From an uncultured Flavobacteriaceae bacterium (GTDB lineage Bacteria; Bacteroidota; Bacteroidia; Flavobacteriales; Flavobacteriaceae): DNA of 35,298 bases. Positions 1 to 8,120 of the stretch are shown one piece after another. The notes beneath the pieces were generated by a model. It had not been told where the DNA came from. It saw only the letters and a program-made list of their open reading frames with translations, and made no database searches. The stretch lies in assembly GCA_913052585.1 (NCBI GenBank), contig CAJXEB010000022.1, forward strand, positions 1 to 35,298, written 5' to 3'. Within the stretch, counting starts at the first letter, position 1; the number at the start of each line of letters is the position of its first letter. The position numbers were made by a program, and so were the translations under genes.

Positions 1-426
1 GAGCCACAACCAACATTCTCTGCTTGTTTTGGAGAAGCGTTTTTAACATTACATCCAACTAAATATGGTGAGGAATTAGTTAAAAAAATGGAGGAACATA
101 AAGCAGATGCATATTTAGTGAATACTGGTTGGAATGGAACTGGAAAAAGAATTTCAATTCAAGATACTAGAGCAATTATCGATAGAATTCTAGATGGTTC
201 TATTGAAAAAGCAGAGACTAAAATAATACCAATTTTTAATTTAGAAGTTCCTACCTCATTAGAAAAAGTTAATGATAATATCTTAGACCCAAGAGATACC
301 TATGAAAATGCCTCTGAATGGAATGAGAAAGCTGAAAAATTAGCTAAATTATTTATTAAAAACTTTGATAAATATACAGACAATGATGAAGGTAAATCTT
401 TGATTGCTGCTGGGCCGCAATTATAG
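1..426 (+). CDS. pckA: Phosphoenolpyruvate carboxykinase (ATP), C-terminal part
   Basis: This is the 3' end of an ATP-dependent PEP carboxykinase, which converts oxaloacetate and ATP to PEP and CO2 in the cytoplasm (gluconeogenesis). The reading frame is open from the first base of the window, so the true start lies upstream. The fragment of 141 residues opens with a [12 protein letters not shown]-type stretch, then the nearly invariant [15 protein letters not shown] segment and a DTRAIID motif, all diagnostic of the ATP family. An internal Met at position 88 is not a start. The gene ends before a strong inverted repeat shared with the convergent hemD. Identity is confident; only the N-terminal catalytic half is unseen. 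Confidence 0.95.
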   Translation, partial: EPQPTFSACFGEAFLTLHPTKYGEELVKKMEEHKADAYLVNTGWNGTGKRISIQDTRAIIDRILDGSIEKAETKIIPIFNLEVPTSLEKVNDNILDPRDTYENASEWNEKAEKLAKLFIKNFDKYTDNDEGKSLIAAGPQL

Positions 427-450
427 CAAATTCATAAAATTGAATTAAAT

Positions 451-492
451 AAAAAAAAGCTTGTTTTCTAAATAGAAAACAAGCTTTTTTTT
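451..492. terminator. Bidirectional intrinsic terminator between pckA and hemD
   Basis: A perfect 20-bp inverted repeat (451-470 and 473-492) with a 2-base centre. The stem has an AAGCTTGTTTTCTA core flanked by A8 on one side and T8 on the other, so a U-tract follows the hairpin on both strands. It lies between two convergent genes and should terminate both. Confidence 0.92.
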
Positions 493-511
493 ATGATTGT
501 ACTATAAAAAT

Positions 512-1270
512 TTATCTCTTTTTATTTACATCGATGATGTATTTCTCTAAAGCCATTGTCATTGATGGGGTCTCAGGAGTTGGTGCTTGTATATCTACAC
601 GTAAGCCTTGTTCTGTTGCAGCTTTAACGGTAGTGTTTCCGAAAACAGCAATTCGGGTGTCGTTTTGTTCGAAATTTGGAAAATTTTCAAATAACGATTT
701 AATACCACTTGGACTAAAAAACACTAATATATCGTAGTAAACATCTCTTAAATCTGAAAGGTCACTTACAACAGTATTGTAAAAAGTAGCTTCTTTCCAA
801 GACACTCCTAAATCATTCATCATTATAGGAACATCAGGTTTTAACTTATCTGATGATGGTAATAAAAAAGTTTCTGTTTTGTATTTTTTAATAATAGGTG
901 TCAATTCAGAAAAGGTTCTTTTACCAACATAAATTTTACGTTTCCTATAAACAACATATTTTTGCAAGTAATAAGCAACTGCTTCACTTAGACAAAAATA
1001 CTTCATAGAGTCAGGTACTTTAAAGCGCAATTCTTCTGCGATTCTAAAATAATGATCAACAGCATTTCTACTGGTTAAAATAATTGCAGTAAATTTAGAA
1101 AGATCAACTTTTTGAGCTCGAACATCTTTACTAGATACTCCTTCCACATGGATAAAACTTCTAAAGTCAATCTTAACCTTTTGTCTGTCAATCAAATCGA
1201 AATAAGGCGAATTTTCCACTTTCGGTTCAGGTTGCGAAACAAGGATAGTTTTCACTTTCATATAAGACAA
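512..1270 (-). CDS. hemD: Uroporphyrinogen-III synthase
   Basis: The 252-residue protein fits uroporphyrinogen-III synthase (HemD), which cyclises hydroxymethylbilane with inversion of ring D in haem biosynthesis. HemD sequences are poorly conserved. Support comes from the overall pattern: an N-terminal VSQPEP strand, a LTSRNAVDHYF segment near residue 66, a FFSPSGIKSLFENF segment around residues 185-198, and a GNTTVKAATEQGLRVDIQAPTPET ending typical of the family. The start is the ATG 19 bases after the stop of the upstream DUF4271 gene, so the two are probably cotranscribed. This pairing with a DUF4271 gene is, to my knowledge, usual in flavobacteria. Confidence 0.85.
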   Translation of the reverse strand: MSYMKVKTILVSQPEPKVENSPYFDLIDRQKVKIDFRSFIHVEGVSSKDVRAQKVDLSKFTAIILTSRNAVDHYFRIAEELRFKVPDSMKYFCLSEAVAYYLQKYVVYRKRKIYVGKRTFSELTPIIKKYKTETFLLPSSDKLKPDVPIMMNDLGVSWKEATFYNTVVSDLSDLRDVYYDILVFFSPSGIKSLFENFPNFEQNDTRIAVFGNTTVKAATEQGLRVDIQAPTPETPSMTMALEKYIIDVNKKR

Positions 1271-1289
1271 TTTTTATTAGTTAACCTAT

Positions 1290-1943
1290 CTATATAAATG
1301 CTTTATACAGTATAAGATATGGGGAAATTTCAAGTGCGCAAAGATACAATAAAAAATAAAATAAATTGCTAAATATTAGACTTCTGTGATTTTTATAACT
1401 ATAATATAAAATAAGCATATTTAGAATAAAGAGAATACCTATAAATATTAGTAAGATATTTAAGTCTGGTTGAACTGAAAAATAAAAAACAAGATTGGTA
1501 ATAATTAATATTAATGATAAAAAATTACGATAGGTTAGTTTTTCATAAACATACTGATCTATAACATTTTCAATAGAGAATATAACTCCAATCATTTTTT
1601 CAATACTGGCTTTTATTATTATAAAAACAAATACTGTAGTTAAAATCTTCAAAAACAAAAGCACATTGGCTTTACCTTTATCTAAAAAAAATAAATAGGC
1701 AAATAACGAGATAGACATTAAATGAATCACAAAAAGTAAAATACTAAAAGGGTGTCTTAACTCTTCAGATTTACCCTTTGCTAAAAAGTAATTATTGGAA
1801 ACAGGTAATCTTATAAAATCTTCGAAACGTTTGGGGTAAAAAACTTTTAAAATCGCTATAACTAAAATACAACCAACCATAATTAAGGTTACCCAATCCA
1901 AGGATTCTATGGTTCTGTTAGTGTATTGTAAATTTATTTTCAT
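1290..1943 (-). CDS. DUF4271 domain membrane protein
   Basis: A 217-residue integral membrane protein with about seven hydrophobic segments (roughly residues 17-35, 67-86, 93-110, 141-158, 160-178, 190-205). The C-terminal LCALEISPYLILYK motif is what I recognise as the hallmark of the Bacteroidota family DUF4271. Its function is unknown. It is the first gene of a two-gene unit with hemD. A TACCTTTA element (minus strand, 1957-1950), one base off the Bacteroidota -7 consensus, lies 6 bases before the ATG, so the transcript may have almost no leader. Confidence 0.8.
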   Translation of the reverse strand: MKINLQYTNRTIESLDWVTLIMVGCILVIAILKVFYPKRFEDFIRLPVSNNYFLAKGKSEELRHPFSILLFVIHLMSISLFAYLFFLDKGKANVLLFLKILTTVFVFIIIKASIEKMIGVIFSIENVIDQYVYEKLTYRNFLSLILIITNLVFYFSVQPDLNILLIFIGILFILNMLILYYSYKNHRSLIFSNLFYFLLYLCALEISPYLILYKAFI

Positions 1944-2024
1944 GAAAGATAAAGGTAGTATATTTTAAAGCTTAAAAATAGACTCATTTACAATTTCATT
2001 CACATTTAATTAACCTAAAAAAGG

Positions 2025-2032
2025 TACATTTG
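2025..2032 (+). promoter_or_regulatory. Bacteroidota -7 box (TACATTTG) of the mannosyltransferase operon
   Basis: An exact match to TAnnTTTG, 15 bases before the ATG at 2048. It overlaps a possible TTG start at 2030, which argues that translation begins at the ATG instead. No convincing -33 TTG is seen at normal spacing. Confidence 0.6.
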
Positions 2033-2047
2033 TTAAAAATTAATAAT

Positions 2048-2779
2048 ATGTCTAATGCATTGGTGGTTATTCCAACCTTCAACGAAATTGAAAATATTGA
2101 GCGAATTATTCGTCATGTATTTTCTTTGCCAAAAAAGTTTGACATTTTAGTAGTAGATGATAATTCTCCAGATGGGACATCAGAAGCTGTTCAGTTATTA
2201 AAAAATGAATTTTCAGATCATCTTTTTTTAGAAAAAAGAAAAGGAAAGTTAGGTTTAGGGACTGCATATATTCACGGTTTTAAATGGGCATTACAAAGAA
2301 ATTACGAATTTGTATTTGAAATGGATGCCGATTTTTCACACAATCCAAAAGACTTATTAAATCTTTATGATACTTGCAAAATGCATGGAGCAGATGTTTC
2401 TATAGGTTCCCGATATAAAACAGGTGTAAACGTAGTAAATTGGCCTATGAGTAGAGTTTTGCTGTCTTGGTTCGCTTCTAAATATGTGCGATTTATTACA
2501 GGAATGAAAATTACAGATACGACTGCAGGTTTTGTTTGTTATAAACGAGCGGTTTTAGAAAAGATAAACCTGGATAAAATAAAATTTGTAGGTTATGCTT
2601 TTCAAATTGAAATGAAGTTTAAAGCACATTTGCATAATTTCAATATTATAGAAGTTCCTGTGATATTTACAGACAGAACAGAAGGAGTATCAAAAATGAG
2701 TGGTGGGATTATTTCGGAAGCAATTTTTGGAGTTATTTCAATGAAATTTAAAAGTATATTTACAAAATACGAGATTTAA
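2048..2779 (+). CDS. Polyprenol monophosphomannose synthase (GT2 family)
   Basis: A GT-A fold family 2 glycosyltransferase of the dolichyl/polyprenyl-phosphate mannosyltransferase type, expected to move mannose from GDP-mannose to a polyprenyl phosphate at the inner membrane. The N-terminal VVIPTFNEIENIERII, the VVDDNSPDGT nucleotide-binding motif, the EMDADFSHNP motif carrying the DxD-like metal site, and IGSRY are all present. There is no C-terminal membrane domain, so it is the short, soluble DPM1-like form. I chose the ATG at 2048 because the TTG at 2030 overlaps the promoter box. The stop overlaps the start of the dihydroorotase gene (TAATG), which makes this the first gene of a three-gene operon. 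Confidence 0.88.
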   Translation: MSNALVVIPTFNEIENIERIIRHVFSLPKKFDILVVDDNSPDGTSEAVQLLKNEFSDHLFLEKRKGKLGLGTAYIHGFKWALQRNYEFVFEMDADFSHNPKDLLNLYDTCKMHGADVSIGSRYKTGVNVVNWPMSRVLLSWFASKYVRFITGMKITDTTAGFVCYKRAVLEKINLDKIKFVGYAFQIEMKFKAHLHNFNIIEVPVIFTDRTEGVSKMSGGIISEAIFGVISMKFKSIFTKYEI

Positions 2780-4122
2780 TGAATAAGGTATTAATAAAAA
2801 ATGCGCAGATTGTTAATGAAGGAGTCATTGTAAAAGGTGATGTTTTTATTGAAAACGATCTAATTATTGAAATTGGTGTTAGCATTAGTGCTAAAACTGG
2901 AGATACTCAAATAATTGAAGCCAATGGTAAGTATTTGTTACCTGGATTAATCGATGATCAAGTTCATTTTAGAGAACCAGGGCTAACGCATAAAGCAACC
3001 ATTGAAACCGAATCTAAAGCGGCAGTTGCTGGTGGAATTACTTCCTTTATCGAAATGCCCAATACCGTTCCGCAAGCTACAACGATCGAAAAACTAGAAG
3101 AGAAGTTTTCGATTGCAGAAAAAACATCTTGGGCAAATTATAGTTTTATGTTTGGTGGAACTAATGATAATTTAGAAGAAATACTTAAGGTAGATGAGCA
3201 TAAAGTAGCGGGTTTAAAATTGTTTTTAGGATCTTCTACAGGAAATATGTTGGTTGATAACCCTAAGGTTATAGAAGAGATATTTAGCAAAACCAATTTG
3301 TTGATTTCTGTACATTGTGAAGATGAAAAAACCATTAAAAATAATCTAGAAAAGTATTTAAAAGAATATGGGGATGATATTCCAATTGAAATGCATCCCA
3401 AAATTAGAAGTGCAGAAGCTTGTTATTTATCTTCTTCAAAAGCAATTGAGCTTGCCAAAAAAACTGGTGCAAGATTACACGTTTTTCATCTTTCTACCGA
3501 AAAAGAAACTCATTTGTTTTCTAATAAAAAACCACTTGCCGAAAAGAAAATTACAGCAGAAGTTTGTGTACATCATCTTTGGTTTACAGAGGAAGATTAC
3601 AAAACAAAAGGAACCAAAATTAAATGGAATCCTGCGGTAAAAAGCCAAAAAGATAAAGACGCTTTGTGGAAGGCATTACTCAATGATAAAATAGATGTGA
3701 TTGCTACCGATCATGCTCCACATACCTTAGAAGAAAAAAACAATAGCTATAATAAAGCACCTTCTGGGGGACCTTTGGTTCAACATGCTTTGGTTGCATT
3801 ATTAGAAATGCATCATAAAGGGAAAATTTCATTAGAGAAAATTGTGGAGAAAGCGTGTCATAACCCTGCAATATTATTTCAGATAAAAGATAGAGGATAT
3901 ATTAGAGAAGGATACAAAGCCGATTTGGTTTTAGTAGATTTAATAAGTCCTTGGACGGTAAATAAAGAAAATATTTTATACAAATGTGGATGGTCTCCTT
4001 TTGAAGGGACCACTTTTAAATCGAGAGTGTCACATACTTTTGTAAATGGAATTTTAACCTACCATAATTTACAATTTCCAAACAAAAGTGTTCCACAACG
4101 TTTAACATTTAATAGATCTTAA
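2779..4122 (+). CDS. pyrC: Dihydroorotase (class I type)
   Basis: An amidohydrolase-superfamily protein of 447 residues, of the size and pattern of class I dihydroorotase, which closes carbamoyl-aspartate to dihydroorotate in pyrimidine synthesis. The metal centre can be read: the N-terminal motif is D60-Q61-V62-H63 instead of the usual HxH, then the candidate carbamylated Lys K147 (GLKLFLGSS), H179 (SVHCED), H237 (VFHLST) and the catalytic Asp D311 (ATDHAPH). The substrate-binding FREPG loop follows H63. The gene is joined to its neighbours on both sides by TAATG overlaps, so it is probably translated in a coupled way. The Gln for His change is, as far as I recall, common in Bacteroidota homologues; allantoinase or hydantoinase activity is a less likely alternative. 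Confidence 0.88.
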   Translation: MNKVLIKNAQIVNEGVIVKGDVFIENDLIIEIGVSISAKTGDTQIIEANGKYLLPGLIDDQVHFREPGLTHKATIETESKAAVAGGITSFIEMPNTVPQATTIEKLEEKFSIAEKTSWANYSFMFGGTNDNLEEILKVDEHKVAGLKLFLGSSTGNMLVDNPKVIEEIFSKTNLLISVHCEDEKTIKNNLEKYLKEYGDDIPIEMHPKIRSAEACYLSSSKAIELAKKTGARLHVFHLSTEKETHLFSNKKPLAEKKITAEVCVHHLWFTEEDYKTKGTKIKWNPAVKSQKDKDALWKALLNDKIDVIATDHAPHTLEEKNNSYNKAPSGGPLVQHALVALLEMHHKGKISLEKIVEKACHNPAILFQIKDRGYIREGYKADLVLVDLISPWTVNKENILYKCGWSPFEGTTFKSRVSHTFVNGILTYHNLQFPNKSVPQRLTFNRS

Positions 4123-4634
4123 TGAAGATTTTTAGGAACAAAACCATTTTTAATAATTTGAAAATAGTTAGAAAACTAAAGCCAATTTTGGCTTTAGTGC
4201 TGATGGTAAGTTATACTTCCTGTCAAGATGTTAAAAAACCAGAAATGCCTACAGATTTAATTTCACAAGATATAATGGTGGATATTTTAACCGAAGTATA
4301 TATTAGTAATGCTTCTAGAAATGTCAATAATAAATTAATAAAGAAAAGAAACCTTCAGCTAGATTCTATTATTTATAATAAATACCAAGTGGATAGCTTA
4401 CAGTTTGTGGTTAGCAATGCATATTACAGTTCAGATTTAAAAATTTATGACAATTTACTAACTCAAGTAAAGGATCGACTCGTTTTACTTCAAAAAGAAA
4501 AAGACAGTATTTATAAAATTATTTTTAAGCAAGACTCCATAAAAAAAAGTAAAATAAGGGTCCAAAAATTAAAAGAGAATAAGCAAGAAAAAGTAATTAA
4601 TAGCATATTAATTAATGCCTCTGAGAGTAATTAA
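4122..4634 (+). CDS. DUF4296 lipoprotein
   Basis: A 170-residue protein with a basic N-terminus, a hydrophobic stretch (about residues 22-32) and a lipobox-like SYTSC, so it is probably an outer- or inner-membrane lipoprotein. The MPTDLISQDIMVDILTEVYI segment just after the Cys matches what I know as DUF4296, a Bacteroidota family of unknown role. The C-terminal half is Lys/Gln-rich and likely a helical coiled coil (residues 115-160). It is the last gene of the mannosyltransferase-pyrC operon (TAATG start) and its stop overlaps that of the convergent reductase by 3 bases. Confidence 0.75.
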   Translation: MKIFRNKTIFNNLKIVRKLKPILALVLMVSYTSCQDVKKPEMPTDLISQDIMVDILTEVYISNASRNVNNKLIKKRNLQLDSIIYNKYQVDSLQFVVSNAYYSSDLKIYDNLLTQVKDRLVLLQKEKDSIYKIIFKQDSIKKSKIRVQKLKENKQEKVINSILINASESN

Positions 4635-5644
4635 AGGTTGAAATCTCTTCTGTAATTTCTCGCAACTCTTTCTATAGTTTTGTTTGGAGGTGTAAATTTA
4701 AAATCCAATGCTTTTTCAATTTTTGAAGCATCGTAAAATGAAGTTCTATACAAACTTCTTACGGTAGCTTTTAGTAATTTCCTTTTAATTCTAAAAACTT
4801 TATATAAAAACCAATCTAGATTTGCAAAACCCAGCATCATCCATTTAGCAACCGTTTTGTTGGGAGGCTTTTTATTTAAGCTATCAGATACTTTAGTAAG
4901 TAACTCTTTATAATAAATATTCTTAGCAATTAAAATATAAGCTTCGTTTTTAATATCACTAGTAGTTAAGTTAATCATTGCTTTAACGACATCTTTTACA
5001 TCTACAATACTAACTCCACCTGGAGTGAAATAACGCAAGCCTTTAGAAATAGTTCGAAAAATACCTCCACTTGCCGAACTCCAAACACCTTCTCCTATAA
5101 TGACTCCTGGATGCACTATTACGGCATCCAACCCTTCTTGAGTTCCACGCCATACTTCCATTTCGGCCTCATGTTTAGTGATAGAATATACACTGTTATC
5201 TTCTTCAGGATTGAATTCTGTTTCTTCGGTAGAAAAAGATCCATCATTAGTTTTACCCAATGTAGCAATGGAGCTGATATGACAAAGTTTTTTTACGCTT
5301 TCTGTTAAGCAAAAATTTACCACATTGGCGGTTCCTTCTATATTCACTTTTTTAAGTACTGGATAATGTCTTGGATTAAAACTTATATAAGCAGCACAAT
5401 GATAAACGTATTCAATATCTTTAAAAGCGGCTTCTAGCGTAGTGACATCTGTAATGTCCGCAACCATCCACTCTATTTTATTAAATAAACTTTCAGCTTC
5501 GTTGGCACCATAAGAAAACACTTTTTTTACAGCGTCTAAATCGCTAGAAGCTCTATGTATCGCTCTTACTTTTTCACCATTATTGAGAAGTGCCACTAAT
5601 AAATGTGCCCCTACTAATCCAGTTCCGCCGGTTACTAATATCAT
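4631..5644 (-). CDS. NAD(P)-dependent epimerase/reductase (extended SDR)
   Basis: An extended short-chain dehydrogenase of 337 residues resembling dihydroflavonol-4-reductase or 3-beta-HSD-type enzymes. It has the GGTGLVG Rossmann glycine motif (residues 6-12), VADITD near residue 62, and the catalytic pair Tyr153 and Lys157 (YSITK) with Ser125 region upstream (CHISSIATLG). The C-terminus has a basic, hydrophobic stretch rather than an added domain. The substrate cannot be read from the sequence. It stands alone on the minus strand, tail to tail with the DUF4296 gene and divergent from tyrS. Confidence 0.82.
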   Translation of the reverse strand: MILVTGGTGLVGAHLLVALLNNGEKVRAIHRASSDLDAVKKVFSYGANEAESLFNKIEWMVADITDVTTLEAAFKDIEYVYHCAAYISFNPRHYPVLKKVNIEGTANVVNFCLTESVKKLCHISSIATLGKTNDGSFSTEETEFNPEEDNSVYSITKHEAEMEVWRGTQEGLDAVIVHPGVIIGEGVWSSASGGIFRTISKGLRYFTPGGVSIVDVKDVVKAMINLTTSDIKNEAYILIAKNIYYKELLTKVSDSLNKKPPNKTVAKWMMLGFANLDWFLYKVFRIKRKLLKATVRSLYRTSFYDASKIEKALDFKFTPPNKTIERVARNYRRDFNL

Positions 5645-5697
5645 AAGAGCAATTTAAGGTTTTTTGATTTAATGTTTTATCTTAAAATATAGAAATA

Positions 5698-5705
5698 TAT
5701 CTTTG
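5698..5705 (+). promoter_or_regulatory. Bacteroidota -7 box (TATCTTTG) of tyrS
   Basis: An exact TAnnTTTG match, 16 bases before the tyrS ATG. No clear TTG at -33 spacing. Confidence 0.6.
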
Positions 5706-5721
5706 TTGAAATTTAAAAATA

Positions 5722-7017
5722 ATGGAGTTGAGAAATTTTGTTGAAGAGTTACAATGGAGAGGAATGATTCACGATGTGATGCCAGATACCGATATGCATC
5801 TAATGGAAAAAATGCGTGCAGCTTATGTAGGTTTTGATCCAACTGCAGATTCGCTTCATATTGGTAATCTAGTACCTATTATGTTATTGGCATTCTATCA
5901 ACGTAGTGGACATAAACCTATCGCTTTAGTAGGAGGAGCTACTGGAATGATTGGAGATCCATCAGGAAAATCCAACGAACGTAATTTATTAGATGAAAAA
6001 ACACTGCGCCACAACCAAGAGTGTGTGCGTAAACAACTGGCTCAATTTTTAGATTTTACTTCCGGCGCAGAAAATGAAGCAGTGATGGTGAATAACTACG
6101 ACTGGATGAAGGAATTTAGTTTTCTAGATTTTATTCGTGATGTTGGAAAGCACATTACTGTAAATTATATGATGGCGAAAGATTCGGTTAAGAGCCGTTT
6201 AACAGGTGATGGCGAAGGAATGTCATTTACTGAATTTACCTATCAAATGGTACAGGGTTATGATTTTCTTCATTTATATAGAACTCACGATTGTACTTTA
6301 GAAATGGGTGGAAGTGATCAATGGGGAAATATTACCACCGGTACAGAATTAGTTCGTCGTATTGGAGGTGGGAAAGGATATGCATTAACCTGTCCATTAA
6401 TTACTAAAAGTGATGGTAGTAAATTTGGAAAAAGTGAAGGTGGAAATATTTGGTTAGATGCCAATCGAACTTCACCCTATAAATTTTATCAATATTGGAT
6501 AAATACTAGCGATGAAGATGCTGAAAAATATATAAAAATATTTACTTTTTTAGATAAAGAAACCATAGAAGCTCTAGTGTTAGAGCATAAAGAAGCGCCA
6601 CATATGCGTTTGCTGCAAAAGCGATTAGCGGAAGAGGTTACCGTAACCGTACATAATGGAGAGGCCTTAGAAAACGCAATTAAAGCTTCTAATATGTTGT
6701 TTGGAAAATCTACCTCTGAAGATTTAAAAAATCTAGATACCAACACTTTTTTAGATGTATTTGAAGGAGTTACTCAAGCAGAAGTTTCAAAATCTGAAAT
6801 AGAAAGTGGTTTAGATATCATTGGAGCATTGGCAGAAAAAACAGGTTTCTTAAAATCGAACGGGGAAGCAAGGAGAGCATTAAAAGAAAATTCGGTTTCT
6901 ATTAATAAGGAAAAAATTTCTGAAGGTTTTAAAATAACTACTTCAGATTTAATTAATAATCAATTTGTATTGGTGCAAAGAGGCAAGAAAACTTATTTTA
7001 TTATCAAGATAGTTTAA
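5722..7017 (+). CDS. tyrS: Tyrosyl-tRNA synthetase
   Basis: A class I aminoacyl-tRNA synthetase that charges tRNA-Tyr. At 431 residues it is full length. The HIGH-type motif appears as LHIGN (about residues 45-49), the Tyr-binding [24 protein letters not shown] segment sits at roughly residues 180-200, and the KMSKS-type loop is K234-F-G-K-S. The last 80 or so residues form an S4 RNA-binding domain ([11 protein letters not shown] and a [17 protein letters not shown] ending). It is monocistronic, with its own -7 box and a hairpin just after the stop. Confidence 0.97.
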   Translation: MELRNFVEELQWRGMIHDVMPDTDMHLMEKMRAAYVGFDPTADSLHIGNLVPIMLLAFYQRSGHKPIALVGGATGMIGDPSGKSNERNLLDEKTLRHNQECVRKQLAQFLDFTSGAENEAVMVNNYDWMKEFSFLDFIRDVGKHITVNYMMAKDSVKSRLTGDGEGMSFTEFTYQMVQGYDFLHLYRTHDCTLEMGGSDQWGNITTGTELVRRIGGGKGYALTCPLITKSDGSKFGKSEGGNIWLDANRTSPYKFYQYWINTSDEDAEKYIKIFTFLDKETIEALVLEHKEAPHMRLLQKRLAEEVTVTVHNGEALENAIKASNMLFGKSTSEDLKNLDTNTFLDVFEGVTQAEVSKSEIESGLDIIGALAEKTGFLKSNGEARRALKENSVSINKEKISEGFKITTSDLINNQFVLVQRGKKTYFIIKIV

Positions 7018-7024
7018 AAAAACA

Positions 7025-7052
7025 TCTCCAAATCGAATGAACGATTTGGAGA
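7025..7052 (+). terminator. Probable terminator hairpin of tyrS
   Basis: An 11-bp perfect stem (TCTCCAAATCG with CGATTTGGAGA, 7025-7035 and 7042-7052) and a 6-base loop, 7 bases after the tyrS stop. The following run is only ATATTTCC, so it may be a processing or weak termination structure. Confidence 0.6.
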
Positions 7053-7078
7053 ATATTTCCTCCCGAAAAAATCAGGAT

Positions 7079-7102
7079 TAACTAACTAACTAACTAACCA
7101 AC
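7079..7102. repeat. Short tandem TAAC repeat
   Basis: Five exact copies of TAAC followed by CAAC (7099-7102). It lies between the tyrS hairpin and the end of the YHS pseudogene. Because the unit is 4 bases long it puts TAA stops in all three plus frames and TAG stops in all three minus frames. Confidence 0.8.
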
Positions 7103-7132
7103 CAAAATTTGTAAGTATCTTATTAATAAATA

Positions 7133-7539
7133 CTAAAAACTAAATTTCTTTTTCACTATTTTTTCCCAGTTTTCAAAGGTATTAACGCCCTATTTATTAT
7201 AGAATAAATACAATTTATCATCTATAACCTTAAATATCTTAGGGTTAACACCATTTTTTTCTCCTTTTACAGCCACTGCATAGGAACAATAACCACCATA
7301 TTGAGGTACGTACTTTTCAGGATTACTATTAAATATTTTTAAATTTTCAGCAGTTGAAAATTGTAATTTACTTGGTTATGTTCACTTACATAATTATCTA
7401 AACCTTTAACAGCTTCATTGCTAAAATATGCAACCACATCGTATCCTCCAGCTATAAATCCTTATTTAAGATTGTAATTATCTTGAGCTAGTAAGGAGTT
7501 AAAAATTAAAATAGAAAAGAGTGTAATAAAATATTTCAT
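7133..7539 (-). pseudogene. YHS-domain exported protein, broken by two stops and a frameshift
   Basis: Reading the minus strand from the ATG at 7539 gives a signal-peptide-like start (MKYFITLFSILIFNSLLAQ), then DNYNLK and a TAA at codon 26 (7464-7462). Beyond it the frame continues as GFIAGGYDVVAYF, the signature of small exported YHS-domain proteins. A one-base loss in a T-run (7360-7357) shifts the frame; restoring it gives a STAENLKIFNSNPEKYVPQY stretch, then GGYCSYAVAVKGEK and IDDKLYLFYNK. A TAG (7192-7190) then stands where the family usually has Trp in YNKWG, followed by GVNTFENWEKIVKK and a normal TAG stop. With one base restored the length is exactly 135 codons plus stop. The lesions are few, so decay is recent or partly sequencing error. 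Intact homologues may bind metals, but their role is not established. Confidence 0.82.
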
Positions 7540-7597
7540 ATATGTAATCATCAATTCTTTAACTAGGTCGTAAATAAAGAAGATTACTTACATTAGT

Positions 7598-8113
7598 TTA
7601 CAAAAAATTTGAAACTTCTGGATAAGGAATTAAAGAGCTAATCAAGAGTGCGATACTATCTTTTGATATAATGGTGATACTTATTAAAATAGCAACCACT
7701 AAAATAGCCACCGATACATTATTGTTTTGAATTTCTTTAAACTCGTGTACCCCTCTAGTTAGCACAGAGAATAAGAAAAAAACCGAAAGGTTAATGATAA
7801 TAGCAATCACAAATCCTATTAATAAATACAAACCAGAGTAAAGAATAATGGTAGCGGTTTCGGTCGTTTCTGATTGTGTTGTTGAAAGTCGGATGACGTT
7901 AGTGATTGATGGTAGGATTTCACTTAGTATAATTCCTATTGAAAGGATAATTCCAGAAGTAAAAATTGTAAAAGCAAGATTATCTCCACGTAAATCACAA
8001 TCTCTAAAAAACATCCATTTTAGTGCTTTATAAGTTACTAAAATGATGCCTACAGAAACTATTATTGACATTATGAGTTCAATAATTGATAAGGTGAAAA
8101 GTTGAGTGTTCAT
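7598..8113 (-). CDS. DUF350 membrane protein
   Basis: A 171-residue protein with four predicted membrane segments (about residues 8-30, 48-68, 91-115, 134-155) arranged as two similar halves. Polar/charged motifs at matching places, RGDNLAFTIFTSG in the first half and EIQNNNVSVAILVVA in the second, fit family DUF350 (YjfL-like), for which no biochemical function is established. It starts 7 bases after the stop of the transglutaminase-like gene and is the last gene of a three-gene minus-strand operon. Confidence 0.75.
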   Translation of the reverse strand: MNTQLFTLSIIELIMSIIVSVGIILVTYKALKWMFFRDCDLRGDNLAFTIFTSGIILSIGIILSEILPSITNVIRLSTTQSETTETATIILYSGLYLLIGFVIAIIINLSVFFLFSVLTRGVHEFKEIQNNNVSVAILVVAILISITIISKDSIALLISSLIPYPEVSNFL

Positions 8114-8120
8114 AATCTTA

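Noticed and set aside
2030-2047. TTG start that would lengthen the mannosyltransferase by six residues
   Set aside because: It overlaps the exact -7 box TACATTTG, so it would lie in the promoter; the ATG at 2048 fits homologues.
3138-3640. Two overlapping frames of about 90 codons on opposite strands
   Set aside because: Both lie inside the pyrC gene, whose frame carries all the metal ligands; these are shadows in other frames.
7462-7464. In-frame stop in a YHS protein read as selenocysteine
   Set aside because: The codon is TAA, not TGA, and a frameshift and TAG follow; decay explains all three.
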